Part shown: positions 1 to 8,751 of the stretch, piece after piece
Position numbering within the stretch: position 1 is the stretch's first letter
Layout of the letters: every line of letters starts with the position of its first letter
Origin: Rubricoccus marinus
GTDB taxonomy: Bacteria > Bacteroidota > Rhodothermia > Rhodothermales > Rubricoccaceae
Assembly: GCF_002257665.1 (NCBI RefSeq)
Contig: NZ_MQWB01000001.1
Span: forward strand, 556,502-620,501
Reading direction: 5' to 3'
DNA length: 64,000 nucleotides
The notes under the pieces: model-generated
Seen by the model: only the letters and a program-made list of their open reading frames with translations
What the model was told of the DNA's origin: nothing
Databases searched by the model: none
Made by a program: the position numbers and the translations under genes

Positions 1-2516
1 TCGCCGCTGTTCTCCTCGCCGCCACCGCCGCTGGCGCCCAACCGCAGGTGCCTCTGGCGACCCCCTACGCCGTTGAAGGGACGAGAGGCTACGACGCCTC
101 CATCCCGACGCCCCAGGCCGTGCTCGGCTACACCATCGGCGAGCGGCACACGCGTCCAGAGGAAGTGATCCGCTACGTCGAGGCCGTTGCCGCCGCGTCA
201 CCGCGCGTGGAGATAGGCTTCCACGGGACCACGTACGAAGGGCGGCGGCTGGTCCACGCCATTGTCACCTCGCCCGCGAACCACGCCCGGTTGGAGACCA
301 TCCGCGACGCGAACCTGATGCTCAGCGAGTCGCCAGAGGCCGTGAGCGACAGCGAGATCGCGGCCATGCCGGTCGTGGTGTACCAGGGCTACTCCGTCCA
401 CGGCAACGAGGCCTCGGGGACCGAGGCAGCGCTCGTCTACCTCTATCACCTCGCCGCGGCGCTAGGACCCGAGATCGACGCACAACTCGCGGAGGCCGTC
501 GTCCTGCTCGATCCCATGCTCAACCCGGACGGGCGCGACCGCTTCGCGGACTGGGTGAACGGCTACCGCGGAGCCTCTGGCGTCGCAGACCCGCAGAACC
601 GTGAGCACCGCGAGCCGTGGCCGAACGGACGCACCAACCACTACTTCTTCGACATCAACCGCGACTGGCTGCCGACGGAACTGAAGGAGAGCCAGGGCCG
701 CATGGCGTGGTGGCACACGTGGCGCCCGCAGGTGAGCACGGACCACCACGAGATGGGCTCGGAGTCCACCTTCTTCTTCCAACCCGGCATCCCCTCGCGC
801 AACAACCCGAACACGCCAGAGGCGACGTACGAGCTCACGGGCGCGATCGCGCGGTACCACGCCGACGAGCTGGACCGCATCGGGCAGTTCTACTACTCCG
901 AGGAGAGCTTCGACGACTTCTACTACGGCAAGGGCTCTACCTACCCCGACGTGAACGGCGCGGTCGGCATCCTCTTCGAGCAGGCGTCCTCGCGCGCGCT
1001 CCGCCGCGAGACCGAGGCCAACGGCGAGCTCACCTACGCTGTCACTGTTCGCAACCAGCTCGCGACGTCGGTCTCCACGCTCCGCGCCGCCATCGCGCTC
1101 CGCCAGAGGCTTCTGACGCACGCGCGCGACTTCTACGCCGAAGACGCGGCCTCTGGCGCCTACGTGATCGGGCTCGGCGAGAGCCGGACGCGTGGGCAGG
1201 CGTTGGCGCAGGCGCTCTCGCGGAGCCGCGTCAAGATGTACGCGCTGGAGCAAGACGTGACCGCCGGTGGCCGCACCTACCGCGCCGGTGAGGCCTACGT
1301 GGTGCCTCTGGCGCAAACGCAGGGACGCCTGGTCAAAGCCGCGATGGAGCGCGTGCTGACCTACACCGACAGCCTGTTCTACGATGTCTCCGCCTGGACC
1401 TTCCCGCTCGCCTACGGCGCGGACGTGGCCGAGGTCTCTCGCGTGCCACGGATGGGCGCCGAGATGCAGCCCGTTTACGATGGCGGGCGCGTGGTCGGCG
1501 GGCAAGCGCGCGTGGCGTACGCGATCCCGTGGGGCCGCTACTTCGCGCCCCGCGCGTTGCGTCGGATGCAAGAGGCCGGGCTGCGCGTGCGCTTGGCGAA
1601 AAGCCCGTTCGAGGCGGCCTCTGGCGGCTCGCGCCGCCAATTCGACCGCGGCACGCTGATCGTGCAGGCACGGCAAGGCGAGATCACGCCCGATTCCGTC
1701 CACGCCGTCGTGATGCGGGCCGCCGAGATGGACCACGTCGAGGCGTACGCGCTGGACTCCGGCCTCACGCCGAGCGGCAACGACCTCGGCAGCAACGACT
1801 GGCCGGTCCTGGTCGCGCCGCGCGTCGCGCTTCTCGCGGGCGAGGGCACCAGCTCCTACGGCGTCGGCGAGGTGTGGCACCTGCTCAGCGAGCGGTTCGG
1901 CCAGGAGGTCTCGCTGATCGACCCCGCCGAGCTCCCGTCGCTGGACGGTTACACGACGCTCATTCTCGCGAACGGCTCGTACAACTCGCTCAGCGACGCC
2001 GACATCGAGCGGATGAAAGCGTGGGTGCGCGGCGGCGGCGTCGTGATTGGCCTGCAGGGCGGCGCGTTGTGGGCCGCCAGAGGCGGGCTCCTCACGTCTC
2101 CCACGCGCAGCAGCCCGCCGGATTCCACGGCCTACCCGTATGCCGAGCGTGACGGCGCCAGAGGCGCGCAGGCGCTGGGCGGCTCCATCCTCGATCTCGT
2201 CGTAGACCCCACGCACCCGCTGGCCTATGGCTACGGCGCGCGCATCCCCGTCTTCAAGTCCGGCACGGCCGTCTTCGCGCCCGACTCCACCAACTCGGGC
2301 GTGGACGTGGGCCGCTACGACGCCCAAACGCCGGTCTTAAGCGGGTACGCGTCAGGCGCCGTCCGCCAGAGGCTCGCCGGCGCCGCCGCGCTCCGGGCCT
2401 CGTCGATGGGCCGCGGGCGCGTGATCTTGATGGACTTCAACCCCGCCTTCCGAGCCTTCTGGTACGGCACCGACGGCCTGCTGCTGAACGCCGTCTACTT
2501 CGGACGGACGTTCTAG
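1..2516 (+). CDS. Secreted M14-family zinc carboxypeptidase (5' end outside window)
   Basis: Likely a secreted or periplasmic metallocarboxypeptidase. The reading frame is open to the left edge, and the bases before the GTG at 48 translate to a hydrophobic stretch ending AGA-QPQ, which looks like the end of a signal peptide, so the true start lies outside the window. Counting from that GTG, the zinc motif HGNE is at about residues 118-121, DPMLNPDGRD follows near 160, DHHEMG near 231 supplies the third zinc ligand, and GILFEQ near 307 fits the catalytic glutamate of M14 enzymes. The last 220 residues look like a glutamine-amidotransferase-like (class I GATase fold) domain, an arrangement known in large bacterial M14 proteins. 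The gene carries ten copies of the CGCCAGAGGC word. Substrate is unknown; the family call is firm. Confidence 0.9.
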   Translation, partial: AAVLLAATAAGAQPQVPLATPYAVEGTRGYDASIPTPQAVLGYTIGERHTRPEEVIRYVEAVAAASPRVEIGFHGTTYEGRRLVHAIVTSPANHARLETIRDANLMLSESPEAVSDSEIAAMPVVVYQGYSVHGNEASGTEAALVYLYHLAAALGPEIDAQLAEAVVLLDPMLNPDGRDRFADWVNGYRGASGVADPQNREHREPWPNGRTNHYFFDINRDWLPTELKESQGRMAWWHTWRPQVSTDHHEMGSESTFFFQPGIPSRNNPNTPEATYELTGAIARYHADELDRIGQFYYSEESFDDFYYGKGSTYPDVNGAVGILFEQASSRALRRETEANGELTYAVTVRNQLATSVSTLRAAIALRQRLLTHARDFYAEDAASGAYVIGLGESRTRGQALAQALSRSRVKMYALEQDVTAGGRTYRAGEAYVVPLAQTQGRLVKAAMERVLTYTDSLFYDVSAWTFPLAYGADVAEVSRVPRMGAEMQPVYDGGRVVGGQARVAYAIPWGRYFAPRALRRMQEAGLRVRLAKSPFEAASGGSRRQFDRGTLIVQARQGEITPDSVHAVVMRAAEMDHVEAYALDSGLTPSGNDLGSNDWPVLVAPRVALLAGEGTSSYGVGEVWHLLSERFGQEVSLIDPAELPSLDGYTTLILANGSYNSLSDADIERMKAWVRGGGVVIGLQGGALWAARGGLLTSPTRSSPPDSTAYPYAERDGARGAQALGGSILDLVVDPTHPLAYGYGARIPVFKSGTAVFAPDSTNSGVDVGRYDAQTPVLSGYASGAVRQRLAGAAALRASSMGRGRVILMDFNPAFRAFWYGTDGLLLNAVYFGRTF

Positions 2517-2521
2517 CCGCG

Positions 2522-2536
2522 GCCTCTGGCGCCAGA
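2522..2536. repeat. Imperfect word palindrome after the M14 gene
   Basis: GCCTCTGGCGCCAGA lies six bases after the stop. It is the same head-to-head pairing seen elsewhere but with a degenerate right end (AGAAC instead of AGAGGC). Probably a decayed 3' hairpin. Confidence 0.6.
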
Positions 2537-2604
2537 ACGCGGCCCGGCGCCGGAGGCCGCGCCCGGCGTCGGCCGTCCCGCTAGGCACAGCCCGGCGCAT
2601 CGGG

Positions 2605-2612
2605 TAGGTTCA
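2605..2612 (+). promoter_or_regulatory. Putative TAnnTT -7 element for the sugar permease
   Basis: TAGGTTCA lies 20 bases before the permease ATG and resembles the Bacteroidota -7 consensus TAnnTTTG. No clear -33 TTG is visible. Supported mainly by recurrence of the pattern upstream of several other genes here. Confidence 0.4.
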
Positions 2613-2632
2613 GGGCTCCGATCCCCACCCGC

Positions 2633-4063
2633 ATGGCCAAGACCAACCCGCTAGACACCGCGATCGCGCCAGAGGCCTCTGGCGCCACCACCGCCGCCCG
2701 CTACAGGACGCCGTTTATCGTCGTCACGAGCCTCTTCTTTATCTGGGGGTTCATCACCGTGATGGTGGACGCGCTCGTGCCCAGGCTGAAAGCGGTCTTC
2801 GAGCTGAGCTACTTCGAGGCGGCGCTGGTGCAGTTCGCGTTTTTCGCGGCGTACTTCATCGTCTCCATCCCGAGCGGCAACCTCATCGCGCGGATCGGCT
2901 ACAAGCGCGGCGTGGTCGTGGGGCTGCTCGCGATGGGGGCGGGGTGTCTGCTGTTCGTGCCGGCGGCGGGGATCCGGGTGTACCCGCTGTTCTTGCTCGC
3001 GATGTTCGTGCTCGCGGGCGGCATCACGGTTCTGCAGGTGGCCGCGAACCCGTACGTGGCCGCGCTCGGACCGGCGCGCACCGCCTCGTCCCGGCTCAAC
3101 CTCGCGCAGGCGTTTAACTCGCTCGGGACCACCATCGCGCCGCTCGTGGGGGCGGCGTTCATCCTGGGCAACACGGTGCTCACCTCGGACGAGATCGGCG
3201 CCATGTCACCCCAGGCCAAGGCGGCCTACTTCGCGGCGGAGGCAGGGACAGTGCAGACGCCGTTCATCGTCCTCGCGGTCATCCTCGCCGCCATCGCCGT
3301 CGGCTTCGCACTGTTCAAGCTGCCAACGATCCTGGAGGGCGACGGGCACATCGCGGGCAGCTACCGCGCCGCGCGGGCCTCTGGCGCGCTGATGTGGGGC
3401 GCCCTCGGCATCTTCGTCTACGTCGGCGCCGAGGTCGCGATTGGCAGCTACCTCGTCAACTACTTCCTAGAGTTGGACGTGGCCGCGCTGGTGCGGGAGA
3501 GCCCGGGACTCGCGGGTATCGCGGGCTTCCTCTCCGGGGGCGACTTCGAGACGTTCAACGTGGAGCGGCTGGCGGGCACGTTCGTAGCGCTTTACTGGGG
3601 CGGCGCGATGATCGGCCGGTTCGTGGGCTCGGCGCTCCTCCAGTTCGTCTCGCCCGGACGGCTTCTGGCGCTGTTCTCCGGCGCGGCCATCGCCCTGATC
3701 GCGCTCAGCGTCTCGTCCTCTGGCGCCGTCGCGATGGTGGCGATCCTCGCCGTCGGACTGTGCAACTCGATCCAGTTCGCGACCATCTTTACGCTCGCCA
3801 TCGACGGGCTGGGCGAGAACACCGCGCAAGGCTCAGGCATCCTCTGCACGGCCATCGTGGGTGGCGCGATCATCCCGCCGCTCTACGGCGCCCTCGCCGA
3901 TGCCGTCGGCGTGCAGCCCGCGTTCCTGCTCCTGACGCTCTGCTACGGCTACATCGCGACCTACGGGCTCTGGCGCGCCCGCGCCACGCCCGCCGTAGAC
4001 GCCGAGCGCTCCTCGACGGCGGTATACGCCGAGAACGACGAGTTCCCCACCGGCCGCCGGTAG
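2633..4063 (+). CDS. FucP-type sugar MFS transporter
   Basis: Inner-membrane major facilitator of the fucose/glucose/galactose:H+ symporter family (FucP/GluP). Of 476 residues, about twelve are hydrophobic helices. The N-terminal segment FIVVTSLFFIWGFITVMVD and the following LVPRLK, FFAAYF and PSG..IARIGYK stretches are typical of FucP, as is QVAANPYVAALGP near residue 140. The extreme N-terminus carries the repeat word twice (APEASGA). The ATG at 2633 leaves a 22-residue soluble tail before the first helix, normal for the family. It stands between a secreted peptidase and a small DUF202 protein. Exact sugar cannot be read from sequence. Confidence 0.9.
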   Translation: MAKTNPLDTAIAPEASGATTAARYRTPFIVVTSLFFIWGFITVMVDALVPRLKAVFELSYFEAALVQFAFFAAYFIVSIPSGNLIARIGYKRGVVVGLLAMGAGCLLFVPAAGIRVYPLFLLAMFVLAGGITVLQVAANPYVAALGPARTASSRLNLAQAFNSLGTTIAPLVGAAFILGNTVLTSDEIGAMSPQAKAAYFAAEAGTVQTPFIVLAVILAAIAVGFALFKLPTILEGDGHIAGSYRAARASGALMWGALGIFVYVGAEVAIGSYLVNYFLELDVAALVRESPGLAGIAGFLSGGDFETFNVERLAGTFVALYWGGAMIGRFVGSALLQFVSPGRLLALFSGAAIALIALSVSSSGAVAMVAILAVGLCNSIQFATIFTLAIDGLGENTAQGSGILCTAIVGGAIIPPLYGALADAVGVQPAFLLLTLCYGYIATYGLWRARATPAVDAERSSTAVYAENDEFPTGRR

Positions 4064-4077
4064 CATCCTCCACCGCA

Positions 4078-4093
4078 CCTCTGGCGCCAGAGG
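4078..4093. repeat. Word palindrome directly before the DUF202 start
   Basis: CCTCTGGCGCCAGAGG ends four bases before the ATG at 4098, so any hairpin in mRNA would mask or replace the ribosome-binding region. Confidence 0.8.
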
Positions 4094-4097
4094 CCCC

Positions 4098-4391
4098 ATG
4101 TCCTACGACGCCTACGCCGACCTCGACCCGGACGCGCTCACGCTCCGCGACCGCCTCGCGACCGACCGCACGGTTCTCGCGAACGAGCGGACGCTGCTCG
4201 CACACGTCCGCACCGCGCTGGGCCTGATCGGCGGCGGCGGGGCGCTGATCTACCTCGGGAACGACTCTCTGGTCGCTATCGGCGTGGTGTTTATGACCAT
4301 CGCGCCAATGGCGTTCGGCTATGGCCTCTGGCGGTACCTCCGCGTGCGCAAAAAGCTGAAGCCGCTGCTCGCGAAGCCCGTCGTGGGCTAA
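4098..4391 (+). CDS. DUF202 (YidH-type) small membrane protein
   Basis: Protein of 97 residues. The stretch LATDRTVLANERTLLAHVRTALG is the conserved DUF202 signature, followed by two hydrophobic helices (about 42-58 and 60-76) and a basic C-terminus RVRKKLKPLL. Members are small inner-membrane proteins of unknown function. It starts 34 bases after the sugar permease stop, so the two may be co-transcribed, although a repeat palindrome occupies most of the gap. There is no Shine-Dalgarno sequence between palindrome and ATG. Confidence 0.85.
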   Translation: MSYDAYADLDPDALTLRDRLATDRTVLANERTLLAHVRTALGLIGGGGALIYLGNDSLVAIGVVFMTIAPMAFGYGLWRYLRVRKKLKPLLAKPVVG

Positions 4392-4421
4392 CAGCCGCGG
4401 GGTTGCGGGGAGGGGCCATCA

Positions 4422-4439
4422 CGCCAGAGGCCTCTGGCG
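4422..4439. terminator. Bidirectional palindrome between convergent genes
   Basis: CGCCAGAGGCCTCTGGCG is a perfect 18-base tail-to-tail palindrome. It lies between the DUF202 stop (plus strand) and the pullulanase stop (minus strand), directly abutting the latter. No T-run follows; terminator role is inferred from position. Confidence 0.55.
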
Positions 4440-7280
4440 CTAGTCGTCATCTAGGGTGTATGTCTCGCAAGGCGCAGCGCGAAACCAGACTTGCGCTGAC
4501 TTCGGCGCTGCTGCCTTACTTCTAAATCGTTGAGATGGCGTCCTCTGCCATTCTCGATTCACGGACATTTCCGCTTGGTCTGAGGATGCTGCGAGCCACC
4601 ATGTGTGACACGCGAGTTTGTCACTGAAATCGAATGTAGCAGGGGAGTCGCCTGCGTTGACGAGCACTAGCGCGTAGTCGCCCACGAGCCACCCGAGTGC
4701 CTGCGGGTGCGCCTCTGGCGCGAGGAACTCCACGTACCCAGCCTGCGGCTTATGCCCCACGCGAAAGACCGAGCCCGCGTCCGACATCCGCAGCGCGATG
4801 AGACCCTTCCACCACTCCTCCATCGCCTTGAAGTCCACGGCGCCAGAGGCCTCGCCGACAGTCTCCCAGAGGAAGTGGTTGGCCGTCCGGAGGTTGTACG
4901 TGTCGCCGCGGCCCTTGATGTAGATCGGCGCGATGCTCATCTCGGTCAGCACCTGCTGACCGCCGATCTCTTCTGGCAGCGGCGCGAGGCCTTTGCTCCG
5001 CGCGATCTCCGTCCCGCCGTGCATCACCACCGGACCGAGGCTCGTCATCAGGAGCGTTGCCGCGATGCGCATCTCGGCCTCGCGCACTCCCTCGCGCCCG
5101 TCCCAGGCGTTCTCGCCAGAGGTGTTCGACGCGAAGCGGTCGGCCAGCGCCCAGTTGTCGTGGATGTCGAGGTAGTTGATGCCCGTGTTGGGCGTCGCCT
5201 CGTCTGGGAAGTCGTTCGCGATGGCGCGCATGGCGGCCTCTCGCGCCAGAGGATCGCCGCCGGCGAAGCCGCGAGAGGTGACGGCCGGCGTCGGGTCGGC
5301 GGTCGAGCCCTTGAAGGCGTTGCGGGAGTCGTCCTGGAAAAAGGTGATGGGGGAGTCCACCTTGTACCAGTCCCAGCTCGGGTTGGCCTCGTAATCGGGG
5401 TCGTTGGAGCCGATCCACGGCTCGCCGTAGATCAGCACGTCCTCGCCCAACTCGGACTGGATCCACTCCAGCGTCTGCTGATCCGTCTGGCCCGCGAGGT
5501 CGATGCGGAAGCCGTCCACGCCGAAGACCTCTACGAAGTGCTTGAGTTGGTCTAGCAGCCAGCGCTGCGTCATCGGGCGGTTCTCGCTTTTGACCTCGTT
5601 GCCAAAGGCGCCAATGTGCTCGCCGTTGGGATCCAAGCGGTAGTAGTAGTGCTTGTCGATGCCGTTGAACGTGAGAAGCTGCTGGCGGCCCTCCATGTTC
5701 TCGCCGGTGTGGTTGAAGACCACGTCGATGAGGACGGCCATGCCTCTGGCGTGGAGCGCGTCCACGAGATCGCGGAACCGCTGGCGCTCGGCGCCCGGCT
5801 CGTCGCCAGCGGACCGGAAGCGGCTCTCGACCGCGAGGGCGTGCGTGGTGCGGTAGCCCCACTGGTAGTTCTCATCTGCGATGCCCTGCTCCTGCATAAA
5901 CGGGTCATCGCCGAAGGCGGCCTGCCACGCATCGTCCGGGTAGTGCAAGAACTCCTGGACCGGCATGAGGTGGACGGTGTTGATGCCTAGGCGCTCCAGG
6001 TAATCCAGCCCGATGGGCTCGCCTCTGGCGTTGGTCAGCCCGGGCGCGATAAACGCCTCCAACGGGCCGACGCCAGAGGCCACGGGCAGCGTGTCGGTAA
6101 AGTCCTGCAGGTGGACCTCGTAGGCGACGACGTCCTCCATCTTGGGACGCTTGTCGAAGGCCTCTGGCGCCCCGAAGTCATCGCGCCAGACGCGAGCGCG
6201 GCCCCACGAGTCGTCGCTGACGAGCGCGTACGGATCGGAGACGGTCTCGCCGGTCTGGTTGAAAAAGTGAGAGCCGGGGCCGTCGGGTCCGTAGACGGCG
6301 TAGTCGTACCACGTGCCGTGGAGGTCCGCGTCTGCGCGGTGCACCCACGTGCCGCTTATGCTGCGGTCCATCTCAATCCTCTGGCGCGCGTCGCCCTCGC
6401 GGTCGTCGTACAGAAGGAGGTGGACGGAATCTGCGCGAGGTGCGAATAGCCGGAAGACGGTCGTGTAGTCGGGGGCGGGGGACGGGGCGGCCCCGTCTGC
6501 TCCCGGCACGCCGATGGGCCGCTGGAACGTGACGCCGAGTGGCTGCCCGTCGGCCATGTTGCGCCAGAGGCCGTCAAAGCGCGCCATGCCGCGAAGCGGC
6601 TGCTCGCGGCCCGGGACGCTTGCTTCCACGTAATGCACCTGGTTGGCCGCCAGAGGCCCGGCGGGCACGAGCAGCACGCTATGCGCCTCGTTGGGGATGG
6701 CCGTCGTGACGGGGACGCGCTGCCCGTCCCACCGCACGATGGTGTAGGCCTCTGGCGAGGTCGGGCGCGAGAGGTCCTCACCGGTGATCTCGACCCAGAC
6801 CGAGCGCTCGCCGCGGAGCTCGGCCACGAGCCGCGGCGGCGTCACGCCGAACATGAACACGTAGTTGCCGCCCTCCACGTTGGGTGCCGCGCCGGGCGGG
6901 TCCAGCCAGATCCCATTGTCTACCCGGAACTTGAACGGCGTCGCCGCGCCGACGACGCTGAACTCGGGGTTCTGCACCGCGAGCGTCCACACGCCGGCAT
7001 CGACGCCGCCAGAGGCCTCTGGCGCGAGCGCCCACGCGGTGTCGTCCATGTCGTCGCTCCAGCTTCGGAACGCGCCGGTCACCGCCACGCGCTCGGGGGC
7101 GCGGCCGTAGAGCGCGCTGTCGAACACGAAGACCGTCGTGTCGCCGCGGAGGGCGTAGCCCTGGGCGCGCTCCAAGGGCGTAAAGGCGTACGCCTCTGGC
7201 GAGGTCTGAGCAACGGGCGCGGGCATGGCGCAGGCGGCGAGGAGCAGCGCCAGCGGCGCGAGGAGGAGAAAGCGGAACAT
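4440..7280 (-). CDS. Pullulanase-type GH13 lipoprotein
   Basis: Probable type I pullulanase (alpha-1,6 debranching enzyme for alpha-glucans) anchored as a lipoprotein. I chose the internal ATG at 7280 because it opens a clean lipoprotein signal (MFRFLLLAPLALLLAAC); the longer frame adds 13 unlikely residues. The N-terminal 280 residues hold two beta-sandwich, CBM-like stretches, then a CBM48-like segment (TVFRLFAPRADSVHLLLYD) leads into the GH13 barrel. Catalytic regions visible: VLIDVVFNHTGE, GFRIDLAG with the nucleophile Asp, LIYGEPW with the acid Glu, and YLDIHDNWALAD. About 946 residues, normal for pullulanases. The gene holds many copies of the repeat word, mostly in the N-terminal sandwich domains and loops. 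Not in an obvious operon. Confidence 0.88.
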   Translation of the reverse strand: MFRFLLLAPLALLLAACAMPAPVAQTSPEAYAFTPLERAQGYALRGDTTVFVFDSALYGRAPERVAVTGAFRSWSDDMDDTAWALAPEASGGVDAGVWTLAVQNPEFSVVGAATPFKFRVDNGIWLDPPGAAPNVEGGNYVFMFGVTPPRLVAELRGERSVWVEITGEDLSRPTSPEAYTIVRWDGQRVPVTTAIPNEAHSVLLVPAGPLAANQVHYVEASVPGREQPLRGMARFDGLWRNMADGQPLGVTFQRPIGVPGADGAAPSPAPDYTTVFRLFAPRADSVHLLLYDDREGDARQRIEMDRSISGTWVHRADADLHGTWYDYAVYGPDGPGSHFFNQTGETVSDPYALVSDDSWGRARVWRDDFGAPEAFDKRPKMEDVVAYEVHLQDFTDTLPVASGVGPLEAFIAPGLTNARGEPIGLDYLERLGINTVHLMPVQEFLHYPDDAWQAAFGDDPFMQEQGIADENYQWGYRTTHALAVESRFRSAGDEPGAERQRFRDLVDALHARGMAVLIDVVFNHTGENMEGRQQLLTFNGIDKHYYYRLDPNGEHIGAFGNEVKSENRPMTQRWLLDQLKHFVEVFGVDGFRIDLAGQTDQQTLEWIQSELGEDVLIYGEPWIGSNDPDYEANPSWDWYKVDSPITFFQDDSRNAFKGSTADPTPAVTSRGFAGGDPLAREAAMRAIANDFPDEATPNTGINYLDIHDNWALADRFASNTSGENAWDGREGVREAEMRIAATLLMTSLGPVVMHGGTEIARSKGLAPLPEEIGGQQVLTEMSIAPIYIKGRGDTYNLRTANHFLWETVGEASGAVDFKAMEEWWKGLIALRMSDAGSVFRVGHKPQAGYVEFLAPEAHPQALGWLVGDYALVLVNAGDSPATFDFSDKLACHTWWLAASSDQAEMSVNREWQRTPSQRFRSKAAAPKSAQVWFRAAPCETYTLDDD

Positions 7281-7373
7281 CGGCAGGGCGGGGGACTGCC
7301 CGAAAGTAAGCGCTTCCATGGCACGCGAACCTCTGGCGCGAGCGCTCCGCTCTGGAGCCGCGGCGTCCCGGCG

Positions 7374-7628
7374 CTATCCGCCGCTGACCGGCGTAATCAG
7401 CGCGACCTCGTCGCCGTCCGCCAGAGGCACGTCGCCGCGCACGTAGCGCTGGTTGACGGCCAGCCGCAGCGTTGGCCGGTGCGGCCCGATGGCGGGATGC
7501 GCATCGACGAGGGCGTTGAGTAGCGCCGTGCTCGTGGCGTCCTCTGGCGCCAGAGGCACGGTCAGCTCGCTCTCGCCAACGGCGTCTTGGAGGGCGGCGA
7601 AAAGCAGAACACGGACGGAGATGGACAT
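7374..7628 (-). CDS. moaD: MoaD/ThiS-family sulfur carrier
   Basis: 84-residue ubiquitin-like protein ending in the diagnostic Gly-Gly (ITPVSGG), which in MoaD is converted to a thiocarboxylate and donates sulfur to molybdopterin. The start SISVRVLLFAALQDAVGE and the DGDEVALITPVSGG tail fit MoaD better than ThiS. No other molybdopterin gene is in the window, so the pathway assignment rests on family alone. A paired word (CTCTGGCGCCAGAGG) is read as LAPEDA within a loop. Confidence 0.85.
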   Translation of the reverse strand: MSISVRVLLFAALQDAVGESELTVPLAPEDATSTALLNALVDAHPAIGPHRPTLRLAVNQRYVRGDVPLADGDEVALITPVSGG

Positions 7629-7753
7629 GGCGGAATATCGCTCTCGGCGCGAGGCCTGTGAGGGGTAGGGGGAGAGCTGAGCGTGGGCGATTCACGGAAC
7701 AGCGAGGGCGCACGGCCTCTCAAAGACATCCTTTCTCACTTCCCCCAATCCCC

Positions 7754-8656
7754 ATGTCAGCCTCTAACGGACACGCCCGCCCCGGCAAGCTCGACGGCAA
7801 AGTCGCCATCATCACTGGCGCCGCCGAGGGCGTCGGCGAAGCCATCTCTCATAAGTTTGCTTACGAAGGCGCCAGCGGCCTCTTGCTCGCGGGGCTCCCG
7901 GACGACCCGCTCGACGAGGTCAAGTCGGACATCGAGGAGCAGTACCCCGGCACCCGGGTGGAGACGTTCGCCGGGGACATCGGCACGCAGGAAAACGCCG
8001 AGGCCGCGGTCAAGGCTGCCGTCGACGCGTTCGGCGCTCTGGACATCCTCGTCAACAACGCGGGCGTGCTGCCCACGCTCGCCGAGATCGACGAGTACCC
8101 CGTCGAGGACTTCCACCGCTTCGTCCACAACAACATCAACACGACGTTTTTCATGACACGCGCTGCGATTCCAGAACTCCAGAAGTCGCGCGGCAACGTG
8201 GTCAGCGCTGGCTCCGAGGCGGGCTGGAACGGCACGCCGCAGTTCACGCCCTACGGCCCGACCAAGGCGTGGAATCACGCGTTCATGAAGGGCATCGCGG
8301 GCGAGCAAGGCAAGTACGGCATCCGCGCCAACTGCGTCTGCCCCGGCCCCGTTGACACGTCGTGGACGCACGTCGAGACCGGTCCGATGGACGAGGAGAC
8401 GGTCAAGACGCTGACGGGTGCGACCGCGCTCGGTCGTCGCGGCACGACGGAGGAGATCGCCAACGTGTACGCGTTCCTCGCGAGCGACGAGGCCAGCTAC
8501 GTCACCGGCGCGCTCTGGCTCGTCGACGGCGCCACGACCATCGTGCACGGCCTGCCCGGCGACGACGTGCCGAAGGACATCAAGCAGGAGCCCAAGGGCA
8601 AACTCAAGCTCCGCTTCCAGACCGCCTCCGATCCCTCGGCAGCACCGACGAGCTAG
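7754..8656 (+). CDS. Short-chain dehydrogenase/reductase
   Basis: Cytosolic NAD(P)-dependent oxidoreductase of 300 residues. Nucleotide-binding TGAAEGVG is at residues 21-28, NNAG near 99, and the catalytic YxxxK as YGPTK near 170. A C-terminal tail of about 35 residues after the family core (PGDDVPKDIKQEPKGKLK) is charged and of unknown role. I chose the ATG at 7754, which precedes MSASNG; the upstream in-frame extension is non-conserved leader. The region before it (TTTCTCACTTCCCC) is almost the same as the leader of the alcohol dehydrogenase at 55005. The gene contains no copy of the repeat word. Substrate unknown. Confidence 0.88.
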   Translation: MSASNGHARPGKLDGKVAIITGAAEGVGEAISHKFAYEGASGLLLAGLPDDPLDEVKSDIEEQYPGTRVETFAGDIGTQENAEAAVKAAVDAFGALDILVNNAGVLPTLAEIDEYPVEDFHRFVHNNINTTFFMTRAAIPELQKSRGNVVSAGSEAGWNGTPQFTPYGPTKAWNHAFMKGIAGEQGKYGIRANCVCPGPVDTSWTHVETGPMDEETVKTLTGATALGRRGTTEEIANVYAFLASDEASYVTGALWLVDGATTIVHGLPGDDVPKDIKQEPKGKLKLRFQTASDPSAAPTS

Positions 8657-8663
8657 GCGCCCG

Positions 8664-8681
8664 CGCCAGAGGCCTCTAGCG
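8664..8681. repeat. Tail-to-tail word palindrome, variant arm
   Basis: CGCCAGAGGCCTCTAGCG follows the SDR stop by seven bases. The right arm carries the recurrent G-to-A variant (CTCTAGCG). Confidence 0.7.
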
Positions 8682-8713
8682 GGACATGCTCACCGTGCAC
8701 CCCTGTCGGCTTC

Positions 8714-8745
8714 CACCCCGGCCTCTGGCGCCAGAGGCCGGGGTG
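8714..8745. terminator. 32-base perfect palindrome terminator between convergent genes
   Basis: A perfect palindrome: seven flanking bases CACCCCG, the word GCCTCTGGC, its complement GCCAGAGGC, and CGGGGTG, followed by CTCTGTTT. It lies between the SDR stop (plus strand) and the MarC stop (minus strand) and is the longest word-based stem in the window. The flanks have clearly evolved to extend the stem, which argues for a function in 3' end formation on both strands. Confidence 0.75.
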
Positions 8746-8751
8746 CTCTGT

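Noticed and set aside
462-2327. Very long antisense open frame against the M14 peptidase (similar ones at 23806-25968, 38317-40956 and 11605-13191)
   Set aside because: Arg/His/Val-rich translations without domains, caused by high GC at third codon positions of the true genes. No start context or homology.
7658-7753. Longer start for the SDR gene
   Set aside because: Adds 32 residues (Arg-rich, then SLPPIP) that do not look like part of an SDR; the ATG at 7754 gives the usual length before the Rossmann fold.
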